A DNA stretch of 64,000 nt. It comes from Gigaspora margarita (Eukaryota; Glomeromycota; Glomeromycetes; Diversisporales; Gigasporaceae). The position numbers and the translations under genes are program-made. Shown here one piece after another: positions 31,770-42,628 of this stretch. Where the stretch lies: contig WTPW01000685.1 of the NCBI GenBank assembly GCA_009809945.1, positions 241,594 through 305,593 of the forward strand, given 5' to 3'. The notes beneath the pieces are model-generated. The model saw nothing but the letters and a program-made list of their open reading frames with translations. It was not told the origin of the DNA and searched no databases. Within the stretch, counting starts at the first letter, position 1. Each line of letters starts with the position of its first letter.

Positions 31770-34560
31770 GAGGTAATGATCCATTATTGTGCAAGATATA
31801 TAATCAGATAGTACTACCTTTTTTTACATCTTTTTTTTTCCAACCTGTTTTTCTTCTCTAATTTGTTGTTGTTCTATTTTCATATGTTCTTTTTCTTCTT
31901 TTTTTTGCTTATGAATTTTTTGCTTTTGTGCTTTATCAGTCTCTTGTTTGATTTGTTGTTAGGCAGCCTCTTCTTTTTTTGCTTCTTTTCTTTAGCTACT
32001 TTTATTGCTTCTTTCTCTATTTTACTTAACAAACATAATGACTCTTTGTCAGTAAGAAGCTAAGAGAAGAGCATAGTCTTTCATTTTTTTCAGCTGTAAA
32101 TTTTTGGGTCCTTTTTCTGTTTCTAGTTCTTCAAATGGCTTTGACTGATGGGCAAGGTGTACTTAATTACCAGTTGCAATGGACTGGTACTAGGATTTTT
32201 ATAGAGTTCCAACTTTGATTCCAAAAGTTTAACTCTATTTTGAAGTGATCCTATCTTTGAGCATAATTCTTTATCTGTAAAAGTTGGGCTAAACTGACTC
32301 AAATTAGATGGGCTAAGCTAACTTGAATTAAAGTTAGACTAAGAGGAAGTTATTGTAATGGGTGGGTAAGTGGGTTCAAGATTTTGTAAATCAAATCTAT
32401 GTGTTGGCATTGAAGGCTCTAGATGACTAGGACTAATGGCATTGGGATTGAAGGGCTATATTCTTATTGCTAGGACCCCTGAATACTAATGTTATATATA
32501 GATATATCTTTTGTCTTTAAACTTTATATAAGTGTGTACACTTAAATTTTATTATAAAGTGTACACAAACATTAAAGCAACAGTTTAAGTGTATGATATA
32601 CCTTTAAATAATAATTTTAAATTTATAATTAAGTGTACAACATTGTTTTAATTAAAAATTAATGTACAATGAAGATATAATAAATGTTTAAAATTAAATT
32701 ACTTTAAAAAAAGTAAGAGTTAATAAATTATATATATGTTTTAAAATTTCTATTAATTGAAATTGATAATATTCAATTTTATACAATGTTGTAATCCACA
32801 AAAGTTATATCTTTTTTGTGAAACAACAATATTATATTATAGTGCTAAAGAGACCTTTATTCAAGTAAAATAGAAAATTATCTCCTAGTAACTATTGAGT
32901 TAAATCATATATATTCTCCATACAGTATATACCAATCATTGTAATATTTAAGCAAACAATATTGATATTGTTCTAGAGTCAATTTAGAGACAGGTATATA
33001 AAGGTAATACTAAATTATGCACAATAAATAAATATTGTCACTATTATTGATTTACTAGTTTTTATTAAATTTTGTATGTTATATATATTATATTTATATA
33101 TTATATATAACTAACTATTCTCGCACAATAAGTAACTTATGACATTTCTTTTTTGATATTATTAATTAAGTGTACATCAAAGGTTGAGTTAAGTTGTTAT
33201 TAAAAAAATAAGATTTGTATAACTGTATAATAAACATTTTAAAAAATTTAGTCTAAGTATACTACAAACATTTTATGCATATATTCAGGGGTCCTTTATT
33301 GCCTTGAACAAATTACATATTGTAATGGGGGTGAATGCTTTAATGTAAGCCTGCTCAAAGATTTTAGAGAACATAGATTTTGTAACTAATTTGCCATTGC
33401 TATTCATATAATACTTGTAAAATTTACTGCAATATGCTTTTTTTAAATAAGTGCAGGTTAATTCAGCAGGTTGTAAAATATGAGTGGTATGTAAAGGAAA
33501 GGCATAAAAAAAATATTGTTTTCATAACAGAAATTGACACAAGTGTAATTAACATGGCTCTTGTATCCATCAAGAATGAATAAAATAAAACAAGCAGAAG
33601 CAGTCAAGTTAACAAAATGCTCTATATATTTTTCAAATAGGCTCTTCCGCATATATCCATATTAGTGAACCCATAATAGTGCCAGCAAGTGTGCCATCCA
33701 AAGGGCCTAGATTCATTTGTTTGCCCTTGTATATTATTAATAGTAGTATAATATTCTGGCAGCTGATATTGTTGGGCATATGGAGATATGTTCATGATTA
33801 CTACTATATAAACCTAATGAATTTGATGTGCTCCTTTTTTTTGCAATTACCTTTTGGAGTTGAGGTTCTTTAACAAAACCTGTCTCTTGCAAATAAAGAA
33901 CAACATATATCACCCATAATAATCAGTCACAATAGATTGAAAAAAAAGAAAAAAATGAGAAAACAAGAAAAAAAATAAAGAAAAAAATCAAGAAAAAATA
34001 AAAAAAAAGAAAAAAAAGAAAAAAAAAGAACAAAAAAGAAGACCTGTTTTGTCCATATTCCAGATCCAATTAGGAGTAAGCAAATATTTATTAAAAATTT
34101 GGTTAAGCTTTTAAAATAATCATTGATTATAATAGAATTGGCTTTTTGGGCACATGCTTCATTTAGGGCCTGCAGAATACAAAATAAATGTTTGAATGAC
34201 CTATTAGAAATCATTTCTACCATAACTGGCCTGGCTCACCTTCATTAAAAGAATGTAGGTGCCTATCTCTATAAATGATTTTGAGTACACACTAATTCAC
34301 ACCAGACTCAAAACCAAGTCTCTGCATGTTCAAACAATAACTAACTAATTGCTCTTCTTCATGATTAGTTAAGACTTTGTTAGGACCTGGACGGTTAAGA
34401 GAACTATCATTCTTAATAACTCATCTAAGACTTGATTCCAGAATGCCAAAGTCTTGTGTGACACTTCTCTTACTTGGGGCTTAGAGTCATTTGTAGAGTC
34501 TTTAATAAACTTAAGGTTTCTTCAATCGCAAGATTTTAAGTAGTTTTATTATTTTTAGGC
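31770..34560 (-). pseudogene. Pogo/Tigger-like transposase relic, nearly full length
   Basis: It reads on the minus strand with frame changes. At about 34330-34450 the CENP-B-type DNA-binding part reads LTNHEEEQLVSYCLNMQRLG. At about 34041-34075 is IWNMDKTG with the first catalytic Asp. A long oligo-A/T run at about 33935-34045 follows and has probably expanded. ARILYY-type and HEHIS words lead to LDGYKSHVN (33458-33652) with the second Asp. FYNLLN takes the place of the usual LLQPLD, so the third Asp is Asn. SKIFEQAYIKAFTPITI lies before an 822-bp insertion (32473-33294). After the insertion PFNPNAIS and a coiled, Lys-rich tail (TDKESLCLLSKIEKEA) finish the protein. The element is inactive as it stands. 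Confidence 0.8.
32473..33294. mobile_element. AGGACCCC-family element inside the transposase
   Basis: AGGACCCCTGAATA at the left (32472) is mirrored by TATTCAGGGGTCCT at the right (33295). Flanking 8-mers TTATTGCT and TTATTGCC match at 7 of 8, which suggests an 8-bp target duplication. Its removal brings the transposase AFT block close to its PFNP block, as in intact relatives. The interior is AT-rich and non-coding. Confidence 0.75.
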
Positions 34561-34805
34561 TCTATAATTTAAAGTTTTTATTTTACTTGTAAATTTAATA
34601 TGCTAATAAATGTTATATTATATGAAAAAGTAAACTGTAGTTAAAAGCTACAAAAAACATTCACTACTTCCACCATATTTATAAACCAACAGTTATACCT
34701 AATTGTATAATCCAAAATATTGATCATTAATAGTGTCACAAAAACATTCGCTATGTCTACACTTTTTAATTATACCTGATTGTGCAATCCAACCTTGATC
34801 ACTAA
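34561..34805. other. AT-rich upstream flank of the transposase relic
   Basis: AAACATTC.CTA.TTC.AC and CAATCCAA..TTGATCA.TAATA words occur twice (about 34655-34730 and 34740-34805), a decayed direct repeat. No gene is seen. Confidence 0.4.
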
Positions 34806-35264
34806 TACTATATTCCTCTGAATATAAGCACCCCAAAATTATGTAATACCCGAAAATAAGTGCCCCAGCTTTTTATAAGCATACACTTGAATTAACTACA
34901 ATAATACTTTTTTTTTGGATACTCAGTTTCGTTAGCAAAATTATAACTATGGATGACAATTTTATTTACCGGTGGTATTACTGTATCCTTTTAATGAACT
35001 GGTATTATAGTTGTATAAAGATTGTAGCAAATTACAAATTTATTAAGAATGCAAATCATAAATTTAAGCATTATATCAATTTTTTTTAGCTATAATAATT
35101 GCTACATATCATTGGCTTTATTTTTTAGTTGGCCCATACTATGATAATAATGTTGAATTGACCAAGTTTGTTTTTTTAAGCAAATTTTTTAATTATTCAT
35201 GAAGTACCCAAAAATAAGCACCCTTATAGTAAAAAGGAGTGCTTATTTTTGGAGAAATATAGTA
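34806..35264 (+). mobile_element. MITE TACTGTATTCC family, copy B
   Basis: The left end TACTATATTCCTCTGAATAT and the right end TTTTTGGAGAAATATAGTA pair as imperfect inverted repeats with TA edges. The interior is collinear with 36662-37137. Confidence 0.85.
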
Positions 35265-35444
35265 AACATCACAAATATACTTCAAACTTAAATTACATGA
35301 TGCATTTATAATGCATTATATTAGCCTGGTCCACTAATAATATAAAATTATAAGCATTGTATAGTAATCAGTTTAAAAAATTATTTTTATGAACATACAT
35401 GATTCTCTTTGCAAAACACAATAAGTAATGTTACTTTATTGGTG

Positions 35445-35562
35445 ATATCTTGTGACCTGTTGATCAGAATTGTACAATTTTGAAGCCAATCGATTTGTTT
35501 CACTGAGACAAATTGATTGGCACTAAAATCATACAATTCTGATCAATGGGTCATAAGATATT
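35445..35562. repeat. Hairpin of about 118 bp
   Basis: ATATCTTGTGACC.GTTGATCAGAATTGTA and AAGCCAATCGATTTGT on the left are mirrored by ACAAATTGATTGG and ATACAATTCTGATCAAT, GGGTCATAAGATAT on the right, over about 54 bases with a few mismatches. It is either a foldback MITE or a small-RNA-like hairpin. Confidence 0.65.
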
Positions 35563-36034
35563 AAAACTGTGCTGTAATAGATGGTGCGCTATACCCATAT
35601 CTATCTTATATGTATTTAACTTTTTACCTTATGTTGATATAATAATTTATTGCGATATTTAACTTGTTATCCCAATTTTTTAATGTTCATATTTTAAAAA
35701 TAGATTTACAACCAAAGATTGATGAATCAATTAAATTAGATTGGTCAATCACATGATATTGTTTATTCTAATTGATATCTAAAAATAAACAAAAATTCAA
35801 AGTAAAATTTAGGTTTCACAAACAATTAATTACTATTTTCTCAAAATAGAAACTAATCTTTAGAGAGAGGGTTTCCTAGACCATGACTCATCATGGGATC
35901 CACTAGGCTGATTTTGATGATTTAACTACTATTGAAATTAGAAAAATATGCTCTTACAACTTTTAATTAGTGGCCAAAGAAGGTTTACTTATTAGTTTTT
36001 AAGATTAGGATTAGGTTAAAGTTAGATTAACAGT
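35563..36034. other. Stretch containing the inverted copy of a shared block
   Basis: The minus strand of about 35890-35990 carries TTCTTTGGCCACTAATTAAA, GTTGTAAGAGCATATTTTTC and CAATAGTAGTTAAAT. The block is also present at 25955-26040. No gene is seen. Confidence 0.4.
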
Positions 36035-36407
36035 CATAGAACATGTTCTTTCAATTGCTATCTATAATAAAAATTATAATAAAAACATATAACTTTGATT
36101 TAACTTTTTAACTTAAAATTAATTTTTTTGGAAATATAGAACAAGGTGAGAAGAAAAAAATTGAGCTTAAAAATTGAATTAAAATTTTGTCGATTTTGCA
36201 CAAAATAAAAATGCAACTTTGCCAAAAATAAATATTTCCTGATTTTAAGATAAGAGGCATATAAAAAAATATGCTCTAAACAACTTTACTTAGTTGGCAA
36301 AAGTAAGTTACCTTGTAAGTAAAATGGGTACCTATGTGCTAAAGTTGAAAATTTTGGGGTTTTAATATAAAACACCTTTTTTGTCAAGATAACCTGCTTT
36401 GGGCTTC

Positions 36408-36510
36408 TAAGAAGAGTAACAAAAATCAGATGATTTTTTAGGAGGTAAAAAATGTTGAAATTATATATAGGAACCTGAGCAAATATATATTAAGAAGGGA
36501 AAAGGCCCTA
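36408..36510 (+). mobile_element. Shortened CAAAAATCAGATGATT-family MITE
   Basis: It starts TAAGAAGAGTAACAAAAATC and ends GGGAAAAGGCCCTA. The usual right subterminal part (ATTAATGACA) is missing, so it is internally deleted. It sits in the left arm of the foldback at 36277-37332. Confidence 0.7.
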
Positions 36511-36661
36511 ATTAAGCCTGTTAGCAGGTAATTCTACTTGTATCAAGGTTAATATGTGTTTTCTTAGACATTTACTAAGTGAAAAATGGGGTTAAAGTTA
36601 GAAAAAAAATTTTTTTTAAAAAAATTTTTTTTTAGAATTTTTTTTTTCATTTTTCACTTAG

Positions 36662-37137
36662 TAACGTATTTCTCTGAATATAAGCACCCCTGAATCTAAA
36701 CACCCCCAAAATTATGTAATACCCAAAAATAAGCACACTCAGCTTTTTATAAGCATACACTTGAATTAACCACAATAACACTTTTTTTTGGATTCTTAGT
36801 TTTGTTAGCAAAATTATAACCATGGATAACAATTTTATTTACTAGTAGTATTACTGTATCCTTTTAATGAACCAGTATTATAGTTGTATAAAGATCGTAG
36901 CAAATTACAAATTTATAAAGAATGCAAATCATAAATTTAAGCATTATATTAATTTTTTTTAGCTATAATAATTGCTATGTATCATTGGCTTTATTTTTTA
37001 GTTGGCCCATACTATGATAATGATGTTGAATTGAACAAGTTTGTTTTTTTAGCAAATTTTTTAATTATTTGTGAAGTACCTGAAAATAAGCACCCTTATA
37101 GTAAAAAGAAGGTGCTTATTTTCAGAGAAATATGGTA
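36662..37137 (+). mobile_element. MITE TACTGTATTCC family, copy C
   Basis: The left end TAACGTATTTCTCTGAATAT and the right end ATTTTCAGAGAAATATGGTA pair. TA lies at both edges. It landed at the TA in the loop-side repeat CACTTAGTA of the foldback. The interior is collinear with 34806-35264. Confidence 0.85.
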
Positions 37138-37330
37138 AAAGGTTTGAGAAAGTGCATTTTGATTTTAATATGAGTAGAATTACCTGCTGAACAGGTTTAT
37201 TTAGAATCCCAAAGCAGGTTATTTTGACAAAAAAAGGGTTTATATTGAAACCCCAAAAATTTAACTTTAGTACATAGATAACACATTCTTCTTACAGGAT
37301 AACCTACTCCTGACTCCTAAGTAAAATTGT

Positions 37331-38571
37331 TAAGGGGAGTGCCATTTATCAGCTGATTTTTTAGGAGGGTGGGGGTAGAGCAATTATCAGGTCCTATATA
37401 TAATATAATATATATAATATATATAATAGGGGTCTTAGCTGGATCTGGTCTGATCCAGATCAGATTATATACAATGATCGCAAGTAGTCACTACATAGTA
37501 AAGTCCAAATCTTACTATGTAAATCGATAAAATCGGCTTAAGTAAACTTGTTTGGAAGATCAAAATACATGTACTCTAAAATTTTCATCCAAATCGGAGA
37601 AATCTTTATTATTTAACTTTTAATTTTTACTTTCGTCGAACATTTTTTTTAAAAAGATTCTAATTTTTTGCATTGAACGTAAAAATTGAAAGTCAAATAA
37701 TAAAAATTACTTCGATTTGGATGAAATTTCAGAATATATGTAATTTGATCTTCCAAACAAGTTTACTTAAGCGGTTTTTATCGATTTACATAGTAAAATT
37801 TAGACTTTACTATGTAGCGACTATTATCGACCCGGGTTCAACCCAGGTTGGGTTGGGTTGAGTCAGACCCGGGTCAGTTTTGATATGAGGCGGGTCAGAC
37901 CTGGGTCGGGTTTGACATGAGGCGGGTCAGACCCAGGTCAGGTTTTGACCCAAGTGGGTCTGACCCGGGTCAGGACCAATCTGACCCACTAAGACCTCTA
38001 ATATATATAATATATACTGTATATAATATTATATTTATATAATTTTTAAGATTTTTGCCTAATCGCCAATAGTTATTATATAGTAAAGTCTAAATTCTAC
38101 TATGTAAATTGGTTATTAGCACTCAAGTAAACTTATTTGGAGACTAAATTACACCTATCCTGAAAGTTATATAAAAAAAGAGTACTTTTTATTATTTGAC
38201 TTTTAATTTTTATATTCAACGAATATATTTTGTTAATTAAATTTTAATCTTTTTATTGAACGTAAAAATTAAAATCCAATTAATAAAAAGTTCTTCAATT
38301 TCGTTGTAATTTCAGAATATACGTATTGTGATCTTCTGAATAAGTTTACTTAAGCGACTTTAATCAATTTACTTAGTAAAATTTGGACTTTACTATGTAG
38401 CAACTTTCGTCGATCATGAGTAGCTTATTTTCGGGTCAAAGACGTTTTTGTGTTTTTTGATCAAAAGAGGTAGTAAAATTTTAACCAATCAAATTCTTGA
38501 AAAATTATCAGGTGGGGTGGGGGTCAGCTACTTAGTGAAACCCTAATCAGCTGATAAATGGCCCTCCCCTA
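37331..38571. mobile_element. MITE, TIR TAAGGGGAGTGCCATTTATC, with palindromic core
   Basis: TAAGGGGAGTGCCATTTATC at the left is mirrored by GATAAATGGCCCTCCCCTA at the right, with TA at both edges. The left TA is shared with the right end of the preceding foldback. Its own palindromic core lies at about 38070-38415. A second core sits inside the element nested at 37427-38000. Confidence 0.8.
37427..38000. mobile_element. Nested element with GGGTCAGACCC repeats and a palindromic core
   Basis: The ends TAGGGGTCTTAG and CTAAGACCTCTA are inverted with one change. The flanks ATATATAA and ATATATAT match at 7 of 8, but they are low complexity. Right of the core, 37826-37985 is a set of CAGACCCGGGTCAG-type palindromes. 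The core at 37481-37822 (CTACATAGTAAAGTC ... GACTTTACTATGTAG) is a palindrome with arms of about 160 bp. Confidence 0.65.
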
Positions 38572-38846
38572 AGGGCATGTTTTTACATATACTTATTATC
38601 TTAAAACTAGCAAATATTTGATTTTGGCCAAGTTACATTTTGTTTTGTGCAAATTTGGCAAAATTTTAATTCATTTTTAAGCTCAATTTTTTTTTTTCAC
38701 TTGTTCTACTGTATATTCCTGAAAATTTTAATTTAAAGTTAATAAGTAAGATTTAAAAAGATTCTAGCTCAAATTATATAGTAAATTCATATGTTTTTTT
38801 AAAAAATTTTATTTATAGATAACAATAAAAGGGACATGTTCTGAGC

Positions 38847-40119
38847 CTGATAAAGCATATTTTAGTATCAAAATTTAAGTTGTTCTGAATCTATAAAGAT
38901 TCCATTCTGACACACAATACCTGTACCTTTAATGATCACTATATAAAAAATTTCGCTCAAATCTTTGACGATCAGTGATTATCATTTCATCAACCCAATA
39001 AAAAATCTTACAAAGAAAATGGAAATTCCAAATGCCTAACGAATATACAATATACAAAAGTTGGCATCAGATCACTGTTATTTATGCCCAAAAATCATGT
39101 TTTTACTACAGTTTCATTTATTATAGTATATGCAGATGCAATATAGATCTGACTTTTATTTTTGCTTGCCACACACAATTGATACATAGTACTGTTTATG
39201 TTAATTTTGAGAAAATTTTATGCTTATGTGTATAAACATATATGGCAAGGATATATAATATGATGCAACGATTACGTGGAAATAAACAATACGCAACAAT
39301 TAATGATGAGTAAATTTACATGCACTGATTATATACTGAAAATTGCATACACACATTAACTTATCTGTAAATAATACTCTACATGCTTTGTACTCATTTC
39401 TTGTTTGCATAATGACTTTGGTAGTCTTATTGATCAATTATCATTTGATCCATTGATTGATTCCACAGTTATTTTTATGCCATCAACTAACAATTTTCAA
39501 AAAAAAACTTAAATGCATCTGTTAAATAACACTTATTTGTATAGCATGAACATTGTAAACTGATATCAGCATTATTTATTTCTCATGCATGCACATGTTA
39601 TACAATTATTACATTTAACAAATTTGGAATCTCTAGCAGTAATACAAAATATATGTCAAAAATGTTTGACATTATGGAAAATTAACAACAATTTGCAAAA
39701 CCTAGTAAATATCATTTGGGATTCTACCAAATCCCAAACTAGTAGGTTTGGATCGCAATCTTAAATACTACTATGTATATTTGATTATAGGTTAATATTC
39801 TGAACAAATTAAAGCAAATTAAAGAAATTTAACTAAAACTCTTACTATATAAGATGCTGCTATATATGTCTTTACAATGTAAATAAAACAGTTTTTATTA
39901 ATTTAGTTTCTTAGCTAATATAATATTATAGTTAATAAAATCACTACAATCTTATATTCAATGATGTATCAAATCTAAACTTAAATATTGCATAAATTCA
40001 TTATTATACATTACTATTATAAAAAACTATCGACATTGATAGATGCACAAGGATCTTTCTTAAATATAAGTTTTATGCTAAAAAGCAAAATTTTAAAATA
40101 AATTAATCATTACAGTTGT
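38847..40119. other. No recognised feature
   Basis: AT-rich, with no inverted ends, tandem structure or coding signal that I can support. Short open frames (for example 39032-39235) have no motif. Confidence 0.4.
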
Positions 40120-40314
40120 TAGGCGAAACTGTTTTTTGTGCAAATGGCAAAAGGCGAAACCTAAACCTGCCAAAAGATGAAAATGGTGAAATTCTGGTAA
40201 AAGGTGAAAACTCTGGCAAAGGCGAAACCCTCAGCAAAAGTTGAAGCACTGGCAAAACCTCTGACGAAGGTCAAAGCTCTTAGCAAAGTTTAAATTCTCT
40301 AAGAGAAAGGGCTA

Positions 40315-40632
40315 AACCATGTTAGTGAATGAAAATATTTGTATGCACAGTATGTGGCTTATATAAAGAAATGTACTTAAGCCATGTTGGAAAATGAAAT
40401 AATTGCATGTGGCTATTAAGCAAAGCATGTTGCAAAAAAGCCATATGAATAAAATATGGTTATTATAACAGTATATGACTTATTTAAAGAAATATGCATA
40501 CATACCTAAGCCATGTTGGTAAATAAAAATATTTGCATATAGTTATTAAATACTGTATACATGTGGCTTTTATAAAGAAATAGCATAAGCCAAATTGGTA
40601 AGTGAATTTATTTGTGTATGGCTATTGAGCAC
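40315..40632. repeat. Imperfect tandem repeat of about 110-120 bp
   Basis: About three units share AAGCCATGTTGGTAAATGAA, then ATATTTGCATGTGGCTATTA, then GTATGTGGCTTATATAAAGA. It lies within the GGCGAAA element. Confidence 0.65.
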
Positions 40633-41050
40633 TGCTTATATGAAAAATTTTAAGATTTTTTTATTAAATTATTTAAATATTTATTAATTGTTGGGGAAAT
40701 AATTGTTATATTATTAACTTTTAATAGGTCAAATAACCCTATGCATTGACAATAGTCACGCTATAGTTATTATCGTGAGGATAACCTGATTTGTGGCTTA
40801 TATGAAATTGAGGATTATATGAAAAAGGTAATAGCATATAATTGTATACAATGGAGATTATAGATGCATGTGATAGAGATTATAAAGATACATGTTGGAG
40901 TAAATGGTAAATCTAGTGCTTTCTTACTTTACTTGTCTTGTCACTTATTCTCTTCGATGCCCGATTATAATCTGGTTCCCATCCCTCCTGCCCTCTCTCA
41001 TTCATTGCACCTAGCACCTAGCACCCTGCCTGTTGTCATGTTGTCATGTG

Positions 41051-41280
41051 TAATGAGTTGAATGCACTGCATCATAGTGTGGGCTCGAACTCACTGTTTT
41101 ATGTTGATATCATATGAACTGAGTTGAATGCACCACACCATAGCGTGGGCTCGAACTCGCTGTTATAAAAATTGATGTATGTAATGAGTTGAATGTGCTA
41201 CACGATAAGTGTGGGCTTGGACTCGCTATTAGAAAAGAAAAAAAAAGATGCACTACACCTTAGCATTTTCGATCCTCAAT
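41051..41280. repeat. Tandem repeat of about 65 bp with a GTTCGAGCCC word
   Basis: Three units, starting near 41051, 41117 and 41181, share AATGAGTTGAATGCAC, then CATAGTGTGGGCTCGAACTC then GCTGTTAT. A fourth decayed unit ends near 41280. On the minus strand GAGTTCGAGCCC resembles a pol III B box, but no tRNA folds here. A separate 26-bp tandem (TACATAGAGTTGTTATGAGC) follows at about 41307-41362. Confidence 0.7.
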
Positions 41281-41622
41281 CATCATCATGTGATATATTC
41301 ATGTGTACATAGAGTTGTTATGAGCACTGTATACATAGAGTTGTTATGAGCACAGTATGTAATAGCAGAAGAGAAAGTGATGGAGTGGAGCACTACTCCC
41401 ATTATGTATCTTTATAATCTCTAATAAAGAGAGTGTTTAATATGAAATCCAAGCGAGAATAATATAGTAAAATTCAGATTTTTAAAAATAACATGTAGAA
41501 TTACGTATCTGTTGTGAAGAAACTAATTACATAACAAACAAATTGTTAGCATTGGATTTAAATTATATAGAAGCTTTAGTAGTGTTACATATAAATAGTT
41601 TATAAGATACCGTATAGTCATG

Positions 41623-41712
41623 AAATAATGCGCAGGAGTGTTATTTCAAATTTAGGCCCAAATTAAGCTTAATTTGGCCAAAATTCGAAATAACACTCCT
41701 GCGCGTTATTTT
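41623..41712. repeat. Near-perfect 90-bp palindrome
   Basis: AAATAATGCGCAGGAGTGTT then ATTTC is mirrored by GAAATAACACTCCTGCGC then GTTATTT. Pairing continues through AATTTAGGC.CAAATTAAGC to a centre at AAGCTT. There are only a few mismatches, so it is either young or maintained. Confidence 0.75.
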
Positions 41713-42628
41713 AATATTTGATTTTCGCTTGATGTTGTCATTGCTTGAAGTTACCAATTTAGGCACACTAATCAAAATTAACCCCTGAAATTAGATCTTT
41801 TTGAACGCGTTAGTTAGTATGTTTAGGCAGTTTGTAAAAATGAACAGTGTAAATAATGACTGTACTAGGTATTTTCCAAGGTATAGATAGGGGTCTATTC
41901 ATTGAACTTTGATATGATTGTACCTGCATTCACTTATTTGCACGTGTAATACAAACTCCTGGATGGGAAATAGCCATCAGAGACTGTACCTTTTGACTAT
42001 TCCGGATCAGTCTGACAAAGAATCCAAACACGCGTAAAAGAAGAAATAAGCAAAAAATATACAAGAACTAATGTTTAAATCGATCTTGGCGCACTAATTA
42101 AAAATGACGGGAGTGAAGTTTTATATATAGTAAGCACCAATCTAACCCTATAGCCTCTAACCCTAAGCCTTTAACCCTACCTTTTATCTCATGCACTTAA
42201 TTTATTTACTAAATCGGATTTCCTTTTTTTGGATTTCCCGCGCAAATAAATTGTACCTGGATTAGAGATAAGCAAGGTAATTTACTTATTACGTAAAAGT
42301 TGAATCACGATATGTGACAATTTACTAAAATATATATATTTACAACTAATAACATACTAAGGAATGATTTGACTTTGCCCATCTCTAACCTGGATATAAA
42401 TCAAATTTAAGCTTACAGTGTAGATCTCATAGAGAGATCTATCACATAGCACTTTACGGTAATTTCACTGCCTTTTGCCACTTTATTACCTTTTTTTAGT
42501 TCGTTGCCTTGTAATAGTTTGCCACCTTTCGCCAGTTTCGCCACCTTTCGTTGGTTTCGCCACCTTACGCCAGTTTCGCCATTTCGTCTTTTAAAATTTT
42601 TTTTGGCGACACCTCTAGGTTTCGCCTA

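Larger units (their letters stand above)
36277..37332. mobile_element. Foldback element with two younger insertions
   Basis: The ends TAAACAACTTTACTTAG and CTAAGTAAAATTGTTA are inverted. The arms pair through AAAACACCTTTTTTGTCAAG, AACCTGCTTTGGG and GGTAATTCTACTTGTAT. At the centre TTACTAAGTGAAAAATG (36572) and CATTTTTCACTTAGTAA (36648) are perfect complements. Taking out 36408-36510 and 36662-37137 restores arm pairing exactly at both joints, which confirms their boundaries. Confidence 0.75.
36035..38846. mobile_element. Outer inverted-repeat element holding a nest of others
   Basis: Left arm 36035-36276 (GAACATGTTCTTTCAATTGC ... TTTTGCACAAAATAAAAATG) returns inverted at about 38590-38846. 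The arms are about 250 bp and diverged. Everything between is accounted for by later insertions: a foldback at 36277-37332, itself hit twice, and a MITE at 37331-38571, itself hit by an element at 37427-38000. Confidence 0.65.
40120..42628. mobile_element. Large element with subterminal GGCGAAA arrays
   Basis: The left end AGTTGTTAGGCGAAAC and the right end GTTTCGCCTAACAACT are exact inverse complements over 16 bases. Inside the left end GGCAAAAGGCGAAACC-type words repeat for about 190 bp. Inside the right end their complement, GCCACCTTTCGCCAGTTTCG, repeats for about 170 bp. Such arrays are usual transposase-binding sites. The interior holds two minisatellites and a hairpin but no transposase. 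A target duplication is not clear, so superfamily is open. Confidence 0.6.
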
